A stretch of 64,000 nt of DNA from Bifidobacterium psychraerophilum (GTDB taxonomy: Bacteria; Actinomycetota; Actinomycetes; Actinomycetales; Bifidobacteriaceae), in assembly GCF_000741705.1 (NCBI RefSeq), contig NZ_JGZI01000010.1, positions 620,001 to 684,000 on the forward strand, in the 5' to 3' direction. Shown here piece by piece: positions 8,906 to 17,259 of the stretch; position 1 is the first letter of the stretch, and every line of letters starts with the position of its first letter. Below the pieces are notes generated by a model. That model was given only the letters and a program-made list of their open reading frames with translations, ran no database searches and was not told the origin of the DNA. A program made the position numbers and the translations under genes.

Positions 8906-9787
8906 GTGTGGGGGATCCTGTTTCTCTTCATCGGCTTCGGCCTGACCATAAAAATGAAAAACACCGGTTACGGCAATCTCGCCTTCATAATTATCGGGAG
9001 TCTTCTACTCTATCTAGGAACCACTGACCAACTCATAGAAAGCATAGGGAAAAGCGGTATGTCCTTAGCGCGAGATGTATTGAAAGTATTCAACCTAGAT
9101 ACTCCAAACACCAGACTAAAAGAACTCCTTGCCAAAATTAAAGAAACCAACCCAAAGCTCGGCGAAGGTGTGCAAAATGCGCTTGACGCATATCACGAAA
9201 TGGAAACTGAAGAGACTAAAACAAGCGAGAAAACTCATTCAACTACAGATAATACTGAATCATTCACCAAACTCGACACAGCTAACCCAGACACCAGCAA
9301 CAACACAAGGATTATTGACGAAGATGAAGAAGCATCGATAAAGGCACAATCAACCGTCGGCGAAGCAAAGGAACATATAAGACAACTTTGCAAGCTCAAA
9401 AAAATCCGCTGCTCGTTTCACAGAAACAGTTGCACGCTTACCCTCAAATCAAGCGAAACGAAGAAGGCACTGCTCTCCGCCAGTACCAACTACAATAACG
9501 ATGGCTCATGGAGTAGTTGGAACATCATCAACAGCGCCATTACCGACAGCGACTATTATGACTACTACTTTATGACCATATCCGACAAAAACAACATTAA
9601 CTTATTTGTGCTCACTCAACGACAAATGCGGGAAGTAACACGGCAAAAACAGACAACCAAGCATGGCTTCTATCACTTCTACATCAGCAACGAAGCTGCC
9701 GGCATATGGCATGAAATAAGAAACACCACCATAGACTTCCAGAAGTATTACACGACAAACTTGGACTTTCTACAAAGCAACAAATAA
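8906..9787 (+). CDS. Unknown membrane-anchored protein of the ssrA island
   Basis: No family recognised. From GTG 8906 it has 293 residues: two membrane helices (FLFIGFGLTI and NLAFIIIGSLLLYLG), a short amphipathic segment, a low-complexity Thr/Glu/Ser/Asn linker (about 95-140), then a cytoplasmic C-terminal domain rich in Asn and Tyr (SDYYDYYFMTISDKN). The DNA is strikingly A-rich compared with the flanking core genes, a sign of transfer. The true start may be ATG 8832: its first 13 codons (MKTFFKNIIKEYW) join smoothly to KLKDHPFLLVWG if an 8-base direct duplication at 8868-8883 is ignored. As it stands that duplication shifts the frame. Convergent with the KAP gene. Confidence 0.55.
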   Translation: MWGILFLFIGFGLTIKMKNTGYGNLAFIIIGSLLLYLGTTDQLIESIGKSGMSLARDVLKVFNLDTPNTRLKELLAKIKETNPKLGEGVQNALDAYHEMETEETKTSEKTHSTTDNTESFTKLDTANPDTSNNTRIIDEDEEASIKAQSTVGEAKEHIRQLCKLKKIRCSFHRNSCTLTLKSSETKKALLSASTNYNNDGSWSSWNIINSAITDSDYYDYYFMTISDKNNINLFVLTQRQMREVTRQKQTTKHGFYHFYISNEAAGIWHEIRNTTIDFQKYYTTNLDFLQSNK

Positions 9788-9861
9788 AACGGTCAACTAC
9801 TCAACTATCAGATCAACTATTTCGCATTGATAGATGCACGGGGTTTTACACACGTTTGATC

Positions 9862-9890
9862 ATGAAAAACGGCCCGGATTACCAGGCCGT
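9862..9890 (-). terminator. Intrinsic terminator of the KAP operon
   Basis: On the leftward strand ACGGCC-T-GG, loop TAAT, CC-G-GGCCGT is followed directly by TTTTT (plus-strand 9864-9890). It lies about 55 bases after the KAP stop codon. Confidence 0.7.
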
Positions 9891-9943
9891 GGGATCGTGT
9901 AGTAACCGGACGTTTACCACACAAGAGACTAGCGGGCTGCATT

Positions 9944-11878
9944 TTATTGTTGATTTTTCAACTTTGCAAGCACATGCTTGTCATATGACTGGTCATTATA
10001 GTCAAATAAGAGAGCTGCCCCTCCTTGGAGTCGTTCTGGTTCCCTCGCCGATGGTTCAATATCATATACATTCCAGAATGTGCGGTATTCTGAATTTTTC
10101 AATTTCTCGATTAAGTCAACTTTTGATTTGAACAATGGGTTCTTCGTCGGATTTACGGGCCCGTCCAGCCAGTACCGGTATCCCAGCTGGGCGATCAAAA
10201 CCTCTGCATCATAGTCATGCTGACCAAAGTCATGGTCGTTCTCTATTTCCTTTGCCTTGGCACTAAAATATACGCTGACATTATCCTCATTGATTGCAGG
10301 AATTGCCCTACCGAGAAAATCGCCCGTTGGCATGATTGTGCCGTATAGATTCAGGCATGACCTGTAATAATACATACGCTCGGTAATTCCAATTTCGTCA
10401 GATAAGTTTTCTTGTGCAGCATTGAAAATGCCTTCGAAATTGTCTATGAGCTTCCTGTCGAACTCCTCAGAACTGGTATCCATTGATCGCAGTAGTAGCT
10501 GTTCCACTAGTTTCAAGCGTCTCGTAAAGACGAGTTTCACGAGTCGGTTCGGTGTGTGACGCACCTCTGAATGCATCGTCGTCACGGCCTCATGTTCCAG
10601 TTTCTTCTGGACGTTTCGGTACTCCGTATCCGTCATTTTCTCGATGTAGTCGAGTACCTCTTCGTAATCTGCGAAAGCAGTGGAATCGTTGACAAGAAAG
10701 AGCTTTCTGCTCTCAACCTCGGAATTTATGATCTTATTAAGCTCCACAAGCGAATGGTTGGTGGCAAATTCGTTCACGAAATACATCGACGTGTTTGTGG
10801 AGAAGTCAGGAGGGTTGTTTTGGTTTTTCTGAAGCACACCATCCATATATGCCGCAATCAAAGAGTTCTCTGCGTTGTCGTCTTGTTCATCCTTTTTCTG
10901 TGCGCTGTTACGTTTATCCTTTTCTGGTGGCATCCACCCCGCGGTCAGTTTCTCATATTCTGCGGGATGGAAAAGGTATAGGTATATGATGAACAGTTCC
11001 TGATCAGGTTGAACCCTATTCTTCTTATCCTGGTCTATGAATTCTGACTCAACATAAGACAAGTATTGATTCGCGTCTCGTGCCGTGAGACCGTCCTCAG
11101 CAAAAAGCGTCTCAATTATCGACGGGTTGAAAGGGATATGTAGTCTGGTTTTTATTGTCTCGGAAATTTGCTGACTGACGTTACTGGATTCAAGTTGGAA
11201 GGGAAGAGCGACTTTCTGATCGATGATCTTGCCAAGGTAGTTATCCTTGGTATTCTGCATTTTCCGTAGATCTCCGACAAACACAATTCTGGTGCGTCCA
11301 TGAATCATATTGAAGAACATGTACATTCCCTGCTGTGTCTCAGCGTCAAGGCGATCAAAATCATCAACGACCAGCACCTTATATCTTCTTCTGCAGGTTA
11401 GTACCTTTGCGGAAATCCAAAACAGAAGCCTGTCGATATCCAACCATTTACTCTGCAGAAACCCATAAAGGGTAGTCAGAATGACAGCAAGGAAAGTAAC
11501 CGGCATCACCCAGTCATTTGTATCTCCCCATTGAACTATGCCACGTGATGCCAACGCACCGCTTCCCAACAGCGACAAAAGAAAAAACAGCCAGCCAAGT
11601 ATCGTGAAACCAATAGACGTTTTCGGAACTGTTCGGGAGAAAATCCTTCTCGCTAAGGACGCTTTGTCCTTTGGCCGCCACAATGCCAGTTCGATGAATG
11701 TGAATTCCCGCAGCGCAGCACTATCCTTGACCGCACGCAAATACTCACTTTTCCCGCTCCCCCAACTCCCTTGCAGGAAATATGTCTTCACCTCACTCGA
11801 CCCTATCCGTCCGGCGAATGCCTCGGCCTGCCTCGATACATCGATATGATTAATCCGCAAACCACTCTTTTCAACCAT
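9944..11878 (-). CDS. KAP family membrane-associated P-loop NTPase
   Basis: NTPase of 644 residues. Walker A is GSWGSGKS (about 37-44). Two membrane helices follow (IGFTILGWLFFLLSLLG and WVMPVTFLAVILTTLYGF), then Walker B, VLVVDDFDRLD. Helices inserted between Walker A and B are the hallmark of the KAP family, whose members include the plasmid F PifA exclusion protein. The long charged C-terminal half has no motif I recognise. ATG 11878, with AGGGGG upstream at 11883-11888, is preferred to TTG 11893. It lies 68 bases after a pentapeptide-repeat membrane protein on the same strand, so the two likely form an operon. Phage exclusion is a reasonable hypothesis from family and island context, not shown here. 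Confidence 0.85.
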   Translation of the reverse strand: MVEKSGLRINHIDVSRQAEAFAGRIGSSEVKTYFLQGSWGSGKSEYLRAVKDSAALREFTFIELALWRPKDKASLARRIFSRTVPKTSIGFTILGWLFFLLSLLGSGALASRGIVQWGDTNDWVMPVTFLAVILTTLYGFLQSKWLDIDRLLFWISAKVLTCRRRYKVLVVDDFDRLDAETQQGMYMFFNMIHGRTRIVFVGDLRKMQNTKDNYLGKIIDQKVALPFQLESSNVSQQISETIKTRLHIPFNPSIIETLFAEDGLTARDANQYLSYVESEFIDQDKKNRVQPDQELFIIYLYLFHPAEYEKLTAGWMPPEKDKRNSAQKKDEQDDNAENSLIAAYMDGVLQKNQNNPPDFSTNTSMYFVNEFATNHSLVELNKIINSEVESRKLFLVNDSTAFADYEEVLDYIEKMTDTEYRNVQKKLEHEAVTTMHSEVRHTPNRLVKLVFTRRLKLVEQLLLRSMDTSSEEFDRKLIDNFEGIFNAAQENLSDEIGITERMYYYRSCLNLYGTIMPTGDFLGRAIPAINEDNVSVYFSAKAKEIENDHDFGQHDYDAEVLIAQLGYRYWLDGPVNPTKNPLFKSKVDLIEKLKNSEYRTFWNVYDIEPSAREPERLQGGAALLFDYNDQSYDKHVLAKLKNQQ

Positions 11879-11946
11879 CTTGCCCCCTACCAATCGAACA
11901 TGGATATATCACAGATACAAGGATATGGAATTATCAAAACTGTTCA

Positions 11947-12891
11947 TTATTCCTCTTGCTCTTTATTGATAAATATCATATTGCTGGCATCACAACCCTC
12001 AGGCAAAGTGGTGTACTTGTTATAGCGTGCATCTCTCAAATCCACACTCTGCAAATCCGCACCTCTCAGATCCGACTCACTCAGACCCACACCCTTCAGA
12101 TCCGCAGACATCAGATGCGCTCCCCTCATATCCACACCCGTCAGCTCTACATGTGTCAGATGAGCGCCCTGCAGATGTGCACCGATCAGATCCAGGCTTG
12201 AGATCACTAGCCATTGGGTTTGTTGGACACTGTCGTTATCTTCAGAGTTTAACAGCTGGGTTAACTGTTTGCTCAGCTTCAAAAGACCCTCACCTCTTGC
12301 ATTGCTGTTCAGAAGCAACTTTTCAGTGTCACTGTGCAATAGTTGTTTGTATGCCAGGTCGATGAGTTGCTGAACATGATCTACCCAACGTCTCACAACA
12401 CCATCAACCCCGTTATCAACATCATTCTCAATGCCGGCGTTCTCACCCTCTCGAATCGCGGCGATCGAATCAGCCGTCAGCGTGGTCCACTCACGTATCA
12501 GCCAGATCAACTCATTGAAACCCGCAGCCTGCACCATATGATTATGATCACCCAAATGCTCGATGGCCGCCGCCTGATGACTCATCAACTCGTTACTGCG
12601 GGAGCGCAGATCACGATCACGTTGCACCCTCGCAGCCTGACGCGCCTGACGAGTAGACTGCTCCCGCGCCTCCCACGACTGATCCCTGGAACTGTTCCTG
12701 TTAAGCACGCCAATGAACACCGTTATGAACGCCGGTATACCAATACTCGCTGCCGCAGCAAACCACTTCATACCGGAGAGATATGCAACAACAACGAGCA
12801 CTGCCGCGACAACGCCGGCCACAACCACAGGTATCCACCATCGCCGCCACCAACCATCCTCACCCATCGATTCCGGCGTACCCTTATCCAC
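11947..12891 (-). CDS. Membrane pentapeptide-repeat protein
   Basis: Protein of 314 residues from GTG 12891. Two helices (WWIPVVVAGVVAAVLVVVAY and WFAAAASIGIPAFITVFIG) are followed by an Arg/Gln-rich helix (QARQAARVQRDRDLRSRSNE), a middle domain, and a C-terminal run of A(D/H)LxG pentapeptides (HLQGAHLTHVELTGVDMRGA and following), predicted to form a right-handed quadrilateral helix. It precedes the KAP NTPase gene on the same strand. The strongest SD nearby, GGAGGG at 12907-12912, serves a six-codon frame ATGGCGGATAGTGGATAA that overlaps the GTG start, suggesting coupling or a one-base start-region frameshift. Confidence 0.8.
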   Translation of the reverse strand: MDKGTPESMGEDGWWRRWWIPVVVAGVVAAVLVVVAYLSGMKWFAAAASIGIPAFITVFIGVLNRNSSRDQSWEAREQSTRQARQAARVQRDRDLRSRSNELMSHQAAAIEHLGDHNHMVQAAGFNELIWLIREWTTLTADSIAAIREGENAGIENDVDNGVDGVVRRWVDHVQQLIDLAYKQLLHSDTEKLLLNSNARGEGLLKLSKQLTQLLNSEDNDSVQQTQWLVISSLDLIGAHLQGAHLTHVELTGVDMRGAHLMSADLKGVGLSESDLRGADLQSVDLRDARYNKYTTLPEGCDASNMIFINKEQEE

Positions 12892-13530
12892 TATCCGCCA
12901 TCACAACCCTCCATTTCTTGAAGAACCCGCCTCAACGTAAACAGCCGTTATTATCGACGACCTTCGTCCCACGGCCATCCTACAAGCAGGCGAATCAACG
13001 TCGTTGTTGATTCGTGCGCCAGCGCCGTAAAGCATGATCGAGCTAATCCAACTCGACAGGTCTGGGCGATAGCACAGTACGAGATCCAACGTTCACCTGC
13101 AACCGCTCTGATCTGCCGATTGCTAGATATTGGGTTTCGGTTCTTTAAACGGCAATAACACAGCGAGGCCGCGATTCCTATGTCGCCCCATGATTTTGGT
13201 TGTTTCATGGTGCCCAGTTTTGGCTCTCTAGATCGATGTGAGTCCGTTTTCATGGAACATTGGATGCAAGAATATCCTGTGTATCCATCCGTTGCATGGC
13301 AAGGACGCAGTGAAGAACGGGCAACGACACCGTCCGGTGGAATGACCCCTCGACGCTTCACGATGAAAGGCATCTTGGTCGCCGTCATTCAGATGAACTC
13401 GACTTCGTGTCACCGTGATCAGCAGAATGGTATCGGCCCGCTCGTCATCACCAAATCGCCAGGACACCAAGGGCGATACAGACAATCATCCGCCAGCGAA
13501 TCGCCACTCATTCCTGGGGAAGTTGTCGGG
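12892..13530. other. Non-coding or decayed island DNA, no gene recognised
   Basis: Apart from the GGAGGG/mini-ORF leader of the pentapeptide gene (12884-12912), I find no frame with a recognisable motif on either strand. The short frames here lack plausible ribosome sites. It may be remnant DNA of a lost cargo gene. Confidence 0.5.
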
Positions 13531-14005
13531 CTACTCTTTGGGAGTGGATGCGTATGGCATGGTAATGACGACGATGTCCATGCCGTTGCCGGCCGCGATC
13601 TCGAAGGACTTGCTGACGGCGCTCTGGCCAGACTCAGATGTCGCTACAGGACAGGAGACGGTCAGATGACAGGTTCCGGCCTTCTTGCTCATCCCCGATC
13701 TCGTCACGACCATCGGTAGTGTGATTCATCAGGATATTGCGATACCCGCCCCCTGTATCCGAGACGTCCCACCAATCGACGGTGCACCACCACTGATACC
13801 CCAGACCTCTGCTGTTGAGCACATGCGGCATATGACACTCCTGCCGCGGTGAAGACGCCACGTCTTACGCTACGGAGGAGACGCTATCCGTGCGGTCAAC
13901 GTTGATATGCCATATGAGTAGCGCCCGCGCCACACAGGCCATAACCAACAGTATGGCAAGAGCGATCCCTCGGCCGGCTCTCCATGCTCCCTGACTATGA
14001 ATCAA
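13531..14005 (-). pseudogene. Broken small membrane protein
   Basis: Starting at TTG 14005 (SD AAAGGA about six bases upstream), the leftward frame encodes one membrane helix, GIALAILLVMACVARALLIW, then HINVDRTDSVSSVA and a TAA stop. The same frame continues without homology loss as YQWWCTVDWWDVSDTGGGYR and NHTTDGRDEIGDE. Near 13690 it must change frame to continue as KAGTCHLTVSCPVATSESGQ and SFEIAAGNGMDIVVITMPYA. It therefore carries one nonsense and one frameshift lesion. A helix followed by a Cys/Trp-rich outer domain resembles uncharacterised actinobacterial membrane proteins. It sat directly downstream of the protease remnant. Confidence 0.55.
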
Positions 14006-14020
14006 TTACTGTCCTTTCGA

Positions 14021-14433
14021 CTATTCGAATGAATTCTTTCCCGTGTCGTTAGCAGAATTGATCAGGTTTTTGGTATCGTCATCAAAATACGGCGCCATCA
14101 GGGAGTCCTTCTTGGACCCGTTACCCGATATCGAGATCATACTGTGGACCCAGCCCTTCATACCGGCATCCGGGTCTGTCAGCCAAGGTCCGCCCAACAT
14201 GCCGTCGTGTGCTTTCCATCGCAGTTGGAAGCCTCCACTGTACGGTACAGGAGACCGACCACGAAAGCATTCATCTTCGTTCTGCAGACAAATGGAGTAT
14301 TGCCCGGAGGATCGCTTGCGGCACTCGGATATCCCAGAATGGTCGCATTGAAATCGTATGGCTCGTTGTAACTCATGCCGTTGCCGCCAAACTTGTTGAC
14401 GGGGCGCAGGTGGAACGTCTTTCTCGGATTCGT
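14021..14433 (-). pseudogene. Fragment of a trypsin/V8-like serine protease
   Basis: Leftward frames read VNKFGGNGMSYNEPYDFNAT, ILGYPSAASDPPGN, then after a shift near 14250 YSGGFQLRWKAHDGML and GGPWLTDPDAGMKGWVHSM, ending LINSANDTGKNSFE and TAG. The arrangement GYP...GxxGGPW matches the C-terminal half of secreted S1/V8-type proteases, whose nucleophile lies in GxSGGPW. Here the Ser position is Leu (GMLGGPW). The N-terminal half with signal peptide, His and Asp is missing and replaced by an IS30 remnant. Inactive on three counts. Confidence 0.6.
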
Positions 14434-14565
14434 GTTGCGGCGGATCTCACGACTGATGCTCGAGACGCTGCATGCCAGGCGTTTGGAGATAGCGCGGATA
14501 CCGTGTCCCATATGCAAACAGTCAGCCAGCGCAATACGTTCCGTCTGACTGAAATACCATTGTGA
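14434..14565 (-). mobile_element. IS30-family transposase N-terminal remnant
   Basis: The leftward reading QTERIALADCLHMGHGIRAI then SKRLACSVSSISREIRRNT is the helix-turn-helix of IS30-type transposases (usual pattern: IRAIAxxLGRxxSTISRExxRN). No DDE domain is present. The fragment is joined directly to the serine protease remnant, indicating a deletion. Confidence 0.7.
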
Positions 14566-14818
14566 AATTCAACGTCTGATTCAACAGCTCGACATAATGA
14601 TCGCGTCGCGCCCTATACATCACATGTCTCGATGCATACACCGCTCCTTGATACTCGTAATGCGATATCCACCTCCTTGGAGAACAGGGGTTAGAACAAT
14701 AACCACATCCGTTAGTTGATTCTCTTCATTGGGGTGGTAACCAGTGTAGTAAATAATGCGGCACTAATCATAAGTGCACTGTTCTCATTAGTTTTGAACA
14801 TCCTTATGCTCTCTCCCT

Positions 14819-14868
14819 AGCTCCACAAGTATAGAGAAGATCACTTCGTTTCAAGTGGCCTTCTCTAC
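14819..14868 (+). repeat. Diverged copy of the ssrA 3' end and terminator (island boundary)
   Basis: From AGCTCCAC onward this stretch aligns without gaps to the ssrA 3' end and terminator at 7752-7795, with about 35 of 44 positions identical; nearly all differences are transitions. AGCTCCACAAGTATAGAGAA corresponds to AGCTCCACGAGTATGGAAAA. This direct repeat is what site-specific integration into ssrA leaves at the far end of an element. The island would span about 7761 to 14868. Confidence 0.7.
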
Positions 14869-15337
14869 TGCTTTTCAGCTTCGTTCCCCTGTATCTCCAA
14901 AGTCGATTCACTGGTCCGCATTGGCCCGTGGTGACTTATCCGTGTTTGATATTGCCTAAGTATCACGGCAATCGCTTGAATAACAGTTGGGGCATAACCG
15001 CAAACGAGGAGCATATCCGTCTTGAGGCCTTTCGATATGGAGAAGGCGCAGCAGCAGTATGGAAGGCGACAAGGTAGCTGTCACCATGCCGAGTATCCGT
15101 CGAGTCCGCGGACACCAGGGAAGCAGGCTGATACATCAAGATTGCCGGTGGGCAATCCACCCGTCACCGTACTTTCTTCTTGTCTTTGGCTTTGAACATC
15201 GATGCCTGAATATCGGATAGGTTCCCTGAACACGTTCCCTTCCGCCAGTGCATTGCATTATCTGTCTATAGGCCTGTTCACAAGCTGTCACTATTGCATC
15301 TGACTTATCGGAGTGCGGTTTTCAACGATTCCTGAAC
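14869..15337. other. Intergenic DNA beyond the island boundary, no gene seen
   Basis: No convincing gene, RNA or repeat was found in these 469 bases. The 253 bases before the boundary repeat (14566-14818) are similarly empty, apart from a small inverted repeat GCACT...AGTGC at 14761-14777. Confidence 0.5.
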
Positions 15338-15907
15338 TCAGCCATGCTGCTGCGAATGTCCGGGTACTGTCTCAACCACAGATCGGAAAGCCGCCAACAC
15401 CACAGCTTCGGTGACCTCCTCCGGGGCAAAACAGCGTTGAAGGGTCAACCCCTCTTGCACCGCATCAACTACCCGGGCATTAGCGACGCCAGCCCTTTGT
15501 AATGCACGTTTGGCCCCCTGCATCCAATCGCGCGTCAGGTCGGCATACCGTTTATCGCGGAAAGACAGAACGTAGAGTTCGGCCAATAATATGCGGTCCT
15601 CTCTACGTTCGGCATCCGATTCCCTTGTCACCAGTCGCGAAAGGCTTTCGCTTAGATCAGCGCTCCCATTGTCTGTCACCAAGACCATGCGTGCGAGTGA
15701 ACGCTGAGCATACTGTTGGAATGCTGCGTAGATGAGCTCATCCCGGGAAGAGAAATAGTAGGTCATCGAGCCGAGTGGCACTCCTGATAGCTTTGAAACA
15801 TTGCGGTAGGTCGTTTCGGAAAGACCTTTACTTGCAATCAGGGAAAGGACGGCATCAAGTATCATCGTCAACCGATCCGACGAAGCGAAATCCGTTTTTC
15901 TTTGCAT
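15338..15907 (-). CDS. TetR family repressor
   Basis: Regulator of 189 residues. The N-terminal helix-turn-helix is typical (LIASKGLSETTYRNVSKLSG, then VPLGSMTYYFSSRDELIYAA), followed by an all-helical ligand domain. GGGAGGG stands five to six bases before the ATG. It is divergent from an MFS transporter, with only 84 bases between the starts, a classic arrangement for self-repression and control of an efflux pump. The ligand is unknown. Confidence 0.93.
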   Translation of the reverse strand: MQRKTDFASSDRLTMILDAVLSLIASKGLSETTYRNVSKLSGVPLGSMTYYFSSRDELIYAAFQQYAQRSLARMVLVTDNGSADLSESLSRLVTRESDAERREDRILLAELYVLSFRDKRYADLTRDWMQGAKRALQRAGVANARVVDAVQEGLTLQRCFAPEEVTEAVVLAAFRSVVETVPGHSQQHG

Positions 15908-15950
15908 GAGAGCCCTCCCAGATAACTCAACCCATCGTACCGTCCGTCTA

Positions 15951-15991
15951 CGATGTTATATTCGTACGTACGTATGGTATATTCTACAACT
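15951..15991. promoter_or_regulatory. TetR operator and MFS promoter
   Basis: The perfect palindrome CGTACGTACG (15963-15972) lies in a longer imperfect dyad between the two divergent starts. TATATT at 15978-15983 can act as -10 for the MFS gene. It ends nine bases before the ATG at 15992, so the transcript may be leaderless, and repressor bound at the palindrome would cover the promoter. Confidence 0.5.
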
Positions 15992-17236
15992 ATGAATTCT
16001 CCGATGCATTCGATCCGGCCATTAGATTCCATGCAAAAAGCACGCCTCGCGGTATCGGCTCTGTTCCTGACCAACGGAGCTCTTTTCGCCAGCATGGTGC
16101 CACACTATCCCGAGATAAAGGCCGATCTTGCCCTAGGCAACGGAGTATACGGCCTCGCAGTGGCCGCCTTCCCAGCCGGGGCTTTAGCGTTCGGATCCGC
16201 TGCGGCATTTCTCATACGCCGCTTCGGCTCTGCACGCATTGCAGTCGCGGGAACGGTGACCACCGCTGTTATGGTATTCCTCGTCAGCATCTCGCCGTCA
16301 CTGCCCTCATTTGCGTTGGCTTTGTTTTTCGCCGGATCGTCAGACGTCATCACTGACGTTGCCCAGAATGCTCAGGGTTTACAGGTTCAGCAACGCTACC
16401 ATCGTTCAATTATCAATTCCTTTCATGCGGTATGGTCAGCAGGGGTTGTGATTGGTGGGGTATCAGCATCCATATCGATCGCGCTCCACATCGGCCGCGC
16501 GATGCACCTGGGATTGATATCAGCGCTGCTGATCATCCTTGCACTGGTGGCCAGCCGCTTTTGCATCTTCGACGATCAACCCAGCCGCGATACAAGAAAA
16601 CAATCCAGGCCAGAGTCGATTCGCACCCTGACGTCGATACCATTTCATGTCTATGCGTCTCTCCTGGGAATGGCCTTTATCGGTGTGGTTGCCTGTGCGG
16701 TGGAGGATTCGGGAAGCTCCTGGGCCTCGTTGTACCTATCGACATCATTGAATGCCCCCGCCGCTGTAGCACCCTTGGGATACATCAGCCTTGCAGCCGC
16801 TCAGCTTGTTGGCCGTGCGACAGGAGACAGGATGGTCGATGCATTCGGCATGAGGCAGGTGACACGATTCGGAGGAGCCTTGATCGCTCTCGGTCTCGGT
16901 CTGGCACTGCTGTTCCCCTCTATTCCAGGAACAATAGCGGGATTCGCTGCGGCCGGTTTTGGGGTGTCTACACTCGGCCCCAACTCCATGGCAGCGTGCG
17001 ACAACCTTCCATACCTACGTCAAGGCAGCGGGCTGACAGTCGTCTCATGGATCATGAGAGCAGGATTCCTGCTATTTCCACCCCTGGTCGGATACATCTC
17101 TGATGCCGTCAATCTGCGTACGGGCCTACTCGTGTTCCCGATCTTGGGAGTTCTCGTGGTATTGGCCGCAAACGTCATGCCAGGCACAATCCGCCATGAT
17201 GAAAGCTTCGCCACAAATAGCGACTCATCGCTATAG
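15992..17236 (+). CDS. MFS transporter, probably an efflux permease
   Basis: Membrane protein of 414 residues with twelve predicted helices. The conserved loop after helix 2 is LIRRFGSARIAVAG, and NSFHAVWSAGVVIGG lies at about 130-145. It resembles the YbjJ-like branch of MFS. No SD precedes ATG 15992 or later Met codons; a -10 box nine bases upstream suggests leaderless translation, so 15992 was chosen. The divergent TetR gene suggests induced export of a small compound. Confidence 0.85.
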   Translation: MNSPMHSIRPLDSMQKARLAVSALFLTNGALFASMVPHYPEIKADLALGNGVYGLAVAAFPAGALAFGSAAAFLIRRFGSARIAVAGTVTTAVMVFLVSISPSLPSFALALFFAGSSDVITDVAQNAQGLQVQQRYHRSIINSFHAVWSAGVVIGGVSASISIALHIGRAMHLGLISALLIILALVASRFCIFDDQPSRDTRKQSRPESIRTLTSIPFHVYASLLGMAFIGVVACAVEDSGSSWASLYLSTSLNAPAAVAPLGYISLAAAQLVGRATGDRMVDAFGMRQVTRFGGALIALGLGLALLFPSIPGTIAGFAAAGFGVSTLGPNSMAACDNLPYLRQGSGLTVVSWIMRAGFLLFPPLVGYISDAVNLRTGLLVFPILGVLVVLAANVMPGTIRHDESFATNSDSSL

Positions 17237-17259
17237 CAATTGCCCTTGGCTCATGGGTA

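Noticed and set aside
12027-12921. Rightward frames antisense to the pentapeptide gene, with Ser/His/Pro or Gln/Ile repeats
   Set aside because: Their repetitiveness is the complement of the pentapeptide codons.
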